In this document: positions 6,158 through 8,389 of the stretch, one piece after another
How the letters are laid out: each line of letters begins with the position of its first letter
How positions within the stretch are numbered: the stretch's first letter is position 1
Program-made: the position numbers and the translations under genes
Notes under the pieces: model-generated
Databases searched by the model: none
What the model saw: the letters and a program-made list of their open reading frames with translations, nothing else
What the model was told of the DNA's origin: nothing
NCBI GenBank assembly: GCA_905480565.1
Contig: CAJQQW010000247.1
Coordinates: 1-8,389 of the forward strand
Source of the DNA: an uncultured Halioglobus sp.
GTDB taxonomy: Bacteria > Pseudomonadota > Gammaproteobacteria > Pseudomonadales > Halieaceae
Direction: 5' to 3'
DNA length: 8,389 nucleotides

Positions 6158-6484
6158 TTAAGTGTCTGCGCTGGAAAATACCCGCAGGACAACAACGCCA
6201 CTAATAATCAGGGCGATACCCAGAATGGCCGCTAAATCCATTTTTTGGCCGAAGACCACTGCGCCCACAATGGTTATCAGTACAATGCCGAGCCCAGCCC
6301 ACAGTGCATAGGCGACACCTATCGGTATCGTTTGGAGGACAAGCGAGAGAAAGTAGAACGAAGCGCCGTAGCCCGCCATTACCAGCAGCGTCGGCAGCAG
6401 CTTGGAAAAACCTTGTGACTCCTTGAGTGCACTTGTTGCTAGCACTTCAGCCACTATTGCGATTGCCAGGTACCAATAGCCCAT
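6158..6484 (-). CDS. small multidrug resistance (SMR) family exporter, EmrE/Qac-like
   Basis: This 108-residue inner-membrane protein has four predicted transmembrane helices (about residues 2-20, 30-49, 56-77 and 84-102). It is a proton-coupled antiporter that works as an antiparallel dimer and exports cationic lipophilic compounds. Essential Glu13 in AEVLATSALK corresponds to Glu14 of E. coli EmrE; Tyr39, Tyr59 and Trp62 (AYALWAGLGIVLI) match EmrE Tyr40, Tyr60 and Trp63, which points to the Qac-type rather than the guanidinium (Gdx) subgroup. GGAGAG lies about 6 nt before the ATG. It is 36 nt downstream of the alcohol dehydrogenase, second in the operon, so it may export a toxic substrate or intermediate. 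That link is inference. Confidence 0.95.
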   Translation of the reverse strand: MGYWYLAIAIVAEVLATSALKESQGFSKLLPTLLVMAGYGASFYFLSLVLQTIPIGVAYALWAGLGIVLITIVGAVVFGQKMDLAAILGIALIISGVVVLRVFSSADT

Positions 6485-6520
6485 ATTGCTCTCCGAAAAA
6501 AACTACGCCGATGATGGCCT

Positions 6521-7633
6521 TTAAGGCCGCAAAACCGCCTTGATCACTTTCCCCTGCTCAGTGTCTTCGACCGCTTTATTGATGTCTTCGAGTTTGTAGA
6601 ATGTGATCAGCTTGTCAAACGGGAAGCGGCCCTGTTTGTATAACTCTACCAACCTGGGGATGAATACATCGGGAACACTGTCACCTTCGATGATGCCGCG
6701 CAGGCTGCGGCCAAACATAATACTGTTCATATCGATCGCACACTCTGTGCCTACCGGCGATACGCCAATGAGACCACATACCCCGGTCAACGTCAGAGAA
6801 TCCACAGCTTGCCGGAGGACCTCGGGTATCCCCGTGCACTCCAGCGTGTAGTGAACACCCGTCGGCCTGATTTGATGGATACCCTCGATGGGGTCGCCCC
6901 GCGTCGGGTCGATAGCATGGGTAGCACCTAATTCACGCGCCAACTCAAGGCGCGAAGCATTGGGGTCGACGGCGATGATTTGACTACATCCTGCGACCTT
7001 TGCCGCCATCACTGCGGCGAGCCCTACAGAGCCGCAGCCAAATATCGCGATACTCATACCCGGTCGCGGATTGAGCGAGTTCATTACGGCGCCGGCTCCG
7101 GTCTGAACGCCGCAGCCCAGCGGACCCAATAGATCAAGCGGAACGTCGTCGGGTACCTTAACCGTGTTCTTTTCAGTGGCTAAGGCATGGGTTGCAAAAG
7201 AGGATTGATTGAAAAAGTTACCGTGAATAACTTCACTACCCTTGCGCAGGGTTGTGGAGGCATCGCGACGAGTCGCGGCGAAGTTACAACCGTAGAGCTC
7301 GTGGCAGTATCCCGGACTGTGTTCGAGGCAAGGCTCACATTCACCACAGGAGAGATAGCTGAGCACAACGCGATCGCCAGGCTTCACCTTAGTGACTGAC
7401 TCCCCGACGCTCTCAACAATGCCAGAGCCCTCATGGCCAAATACACAGGGTAAGGGCACGGGAAAATACTGATCTCGACACACGAGGTCTGTATGGCAGA
7501 CTCCAACACCTGCTATTCGTACCAGAACCTCGTCACGGCGTGGCGTCTCTAGGCACAAATCCTCAATATGAAATTCCCCAGACTTCTCGCGTATGACGGC
7601 TGCTTTCACGCCGATTGATGCTTCACTTGGCAT
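6521..7633 (-). CDS. zinc-dependent alcohol dehydrogenase, geraniol/aryl-alcohol dehydrogenase-like
   Basis: This 370-residue medium-chain dehydrogenase is predicted to oxidise a primary allylic or benzylic alcohol to the aldehyde. Catalytic zinc ligands are Cys46 ([11 protein letters not shown]), His67 (FGHEGSG) and Cys174 ([12 protein letters not shown]). Structural zinc ligands are Cys96, Cys99, Cys102 and Cys110. The Rossmann motif GCGSVG is at 199-204, and Asp223 (AVDPN) indicates NAD+ rather than NADP+. The [21 protein letters not shown] and [10 protein letters not shown] segments resemble geraniol dehydrogenase GeoA of Castellaniella and benzyl alcohol dehydrogenases, as I recall them. 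AAGGGAAG lies 5 nt before the ATG. It heads a four-gene minus-strand operon and is divergent from the linalool dehydratase/isomerase-like gene. Glutathione-formaldehyde dehydrogenase activity is less likely given the substrate-loop sequence. Confidence 0.94.
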   Translation of the reverse strand: MPSEASIGVKAAVIREKSGEFHIEDLCLETPRRDEVLVRIAGVGVCHTDLVCRDQYFPVPLPCVFGHEGSGIVESVGESVTKVKPGDRVVLSYLSCGECEPCLEHSPGYCHELYGCNFAATRRDASTTLRKGSEVIHGNFFNQSSFATHALATEKNTVKVPDDVPLDLLGPLGCGVQTGAGAVMNSLNPRPGMSIAIFGCGSVGLAAVMAAKVAGCSQIIAVDPNASRLELARELGATHAIDPTRGDPIEGIHQIRPTGVHYTLECTGIPEVLRQAVDSLTLTGVCGLIGVSPVGTECAIDMNSIMFGRSLRGIIEGDSVPDVFIPRLVELYKQGRFPFDKLITFYKLEDINKAVEDTEQGKVIKAVLRP

Positions 7634-7687
7634 GGTTTCTTCCCTTGGTAATTATTTGACCCGTTATCTACAAATTTCTTTTCGCAC

Positions 7688-7716
7688 TTTACATGTCATA
7701 TGACATGCTGAATACT
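7688..7716 (+). promoter_or_regulatory. candidate promoter of the LDI-like gene
   Basis: TTTACA (7688-7693) and AATACT (7711-7716) are separated by 17 nt and match five and four of six sigma-70 positions. The 16-bp palindrome overlaps the end of the -35 hexamer and fills most of the spacer, a usual place for a repressor. Transcription would start near 7723. Confidence 0.4.
7692..7707. promoter_or_regulatory. perfect 16-bp palindrome, candidate repressor operator
   Basis: CATGTCATATGACATG reads the same on both strands with no spacer. It lies in the divergent region between the alcohol dehydrogenase and LDI-like genes, between the candidate -35 and -10 boxes of the plus-strand promoter and at the expected transcription start of the minus-strand promoter. 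One bound dimer could therefore shut off both directions. TetR- and GntR-type repressors use sites of this shape, but the regulator is not in the window. Confidence 0.6.
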
Positions 7717-7741
7717 ATCATCCGTTCATTTTTGTTATCAA
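7712..7741 (-). promoter_or_regulatory. candidate promoter of the alcohol dehydrogenase operon
   Basis: On the minus strand TTGATA (7741-7736) and TAGTAT (7717-7712) are 18 nt apart. The -10 hexamer overlaps that of the opposing promoter, so the two may compete for polymerase. Transcription would begin near 7705, inside the palindrome, giving a leader of about 70 nt. Confidence 0.4.
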
Positions 7742-7756
7742 TTATGTAAAGCGTAA
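7742..7756. promoter_or_regulatory. candidate operator, copy 2 of the shared 15-nt motif
   Basis: TTATGTAAAGCGTAA differs from the copy at 2337-2351 at one base. It lies directly upstream of the candidate -35 box of the alcohol dehydrogenase promoter, centred about 44 nt before the predicted start, a position typical for activators. It also lies in the leader of the LDI-like gene. Confidence 0.4.
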
Positions 7757-7765
7757 ACAACAAGC

Positions 7766-8389
7766 ATGCATTTAAAAAAGGCAATGGCCGCATTCCTAGT
7801 ATCAACAGCCCTGGCAATCACGCTTCTTATCCCGAGAGCGGGCCTCGCTGCCGATCCAGATCCTGACCCAGCGAGTTATCCCGCACTCTCGACCCAGCAG
7901 ATGGGCCATGTGCGCCACATGATTAATTTGGCGAACCAGCTTGATGGCGATTTCTCGCTAATGGGTGAAACTGATCCCGTCTACTATATGAACTTCCACG
8001 CATACCAGTTTCAGATTGCATTTGCGCAATACGCCTTAGCTGCTACTCACTATCACTATACGCCCGCCCATCGCGATCTTTACCAAAACGCATCGGCGAG
8101 ACTGATTCAGAGGATGATCTACAAAGATGTGTGGGACTATTGGGCACATGTGAGCAAATTTGATCTTACGGATCGCACTGAAATCGAAGCCGGTATGGAG
8201 GCCATGACCACCTATACCGAAGATGACTGGTACGGCTGGATCGACCCAAATATTAAAAAGAACATTATGTATAGCGGTCATCTTTTACAGATGGTGGGCC
8301 TGCACCAAAACTTATTCGACGACAATCGCTACGAGGAACCGGGCTCTCTCACATTTCGCTTCGCACCGGTTGAATATGGCCAGGGTCCC
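7766..8389 (+). CDS. linalool dehydratase/isomerase-like protein, exported (partial, 3' end outside window)
   Basis: The first 208 residues are present and the frame stays open to the last base. The N-terminus is a signal peptide: basic HLKK, a hydrophobic core (about residues 6-22), then PRAGLAAD with cleavage probable after Ala28 or Ala29, so the protein should be periplasmic. The mature part resembles linalool dehydratase/isomerase of Castellaniella defragrans, as I recall that sequence: FQIAFAQYALA (82-92), RMIYKDVWDYW (116-126), and DPNIKKNIMYSGHLLQMVGL (160-179), where His172 matches active-site His128 (mature numbering). Catalytic cysteines of that enzyme would lie beyond the window. 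Compared with it there is an insertion of about 26 residues (127-152 region), and Phe82 replaces active-site Tyr65. True linalool/myrcene activity is therefore uncertain; a related hydratase, dehydratase or isomerase is possible. The ATG has no good Shine-Dalgarno; an internal Met7 would shorten the signal peptide. Confidence 0.85.
   Translation, partial: MHLKKAMAAFLVSTALAITLLIPRAGLAADPDPDPASYPALSTQQMGHVRHMINLANQLDGDFSLMGETDPVYYMNFHAYQFQIAFAQYALAATHYHYTPAHRDLYQNASARLIQRMIYKDVWDYWAHVSKFDLTDRTEIEAGMEAMTTYTEDDWYGWIDPNIKKNIMYSGHLLQMVGLHQNLFDDNRYEEPGSLTFRFAPVEYGQGP

Noticed and set aside
8036..8281. 81-residue minus-strand open frame at the right end
   Set aside because: It is antisense to the LDI-like coding sequence, whose protein shows a signal peptide and family motifs; the minus-strand translation resembles nothing.
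1..8389. tRNA genes, CRISPR repeats, insertion-sequence ends or phage genes
   Set aside because: No regularly spaced repeats, no transposase-like protein and no cloverleaf-like sequence was seen by eye; the absence was not tested by computation.

Overview
The window looks like an accessory catabolic region from a Gram-negative bacterium. Base composition, the short Shine-Dalgarno sequences and the protein types all suggest a marine or soil gammaproteobacterium. That placement is inference; no rRNA, tRNA or other phylogenetic marker is present. Coding density is high, there are nine near-complete genes, one partial gene at the right edge and a doubtful gene end at the left edge. No insertion sequence, CRISPR array, tRNA or phage gene was seen.

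Layout from left to right. (1) A minus-strand operon reads ferredoxin (2279-2088), acetylpolyamine amidohydrolase (2081-1041), alpha/beta hydrolase (1048-185), with a 6-nt gap and an 8-nt overlap. (2) Divergent from it, a plus-strand operon encodes an NAD(P)-dependent aldehyde dehydrogenase (2389-3876) and a small zinc-ribbon/OB-fold (DUF35-type) protein (3933-4346). (3) It converges on a four-gene minus-strand operon: zinc alcohol dehydrogenase (7633-6521), SMR drug exporter (6484-6158), NAD(P)-binding SDR-like protein (6094-5441) and HSL-family esterase (5412-4465). (4) Divergent from the alcohol dehydrogenase, a plus-strand gene starts at 7766 and runs off the right edge. Its protein has a signal peptide and resembles linalool dehydratase/isomerase.

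The most interesting part is the right end. A linalool dehydratase/isomerase-like gene and an alcohol dehydrogenase resembling geraniol and aryl-alcohol dehydrogenases share a 132-bp divergent promoter with a perfect 16-bp palindrome. In Castellaniella defragrans the real enzyme makes linalool and geraniol from myrcene, and an alcohol and an aldehyde dehydrogenase then oxidise geraniol. Here an alcohol dehydrogenase, an aldehyde dehydrogenase, a P450-type ferredoxin, esterases and an acyl-CoA-associated DUF35 protein suggest a terpenoid or related isoprenoid/alicyclic catabolic locus. A 15-nt motif (TTATGTAAAGC[A/G]TAA) occurs once in each of the two divergent promoter regions and may place both operon pairs under one regulator. 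The substrate cannot be read from the sequence. The acetylpolyamine amidohydrolase does not fit a pure terpene pathway and may point to an amide- or amine-bearing substrate.

No gene-free stretch longer than 300 bases exists. The longest non-coding intervals are the 132-bp divergent promoter (7634-7765), the 118-bp convergent spacer (4347-4464) and 109 bp at 2280-2388.
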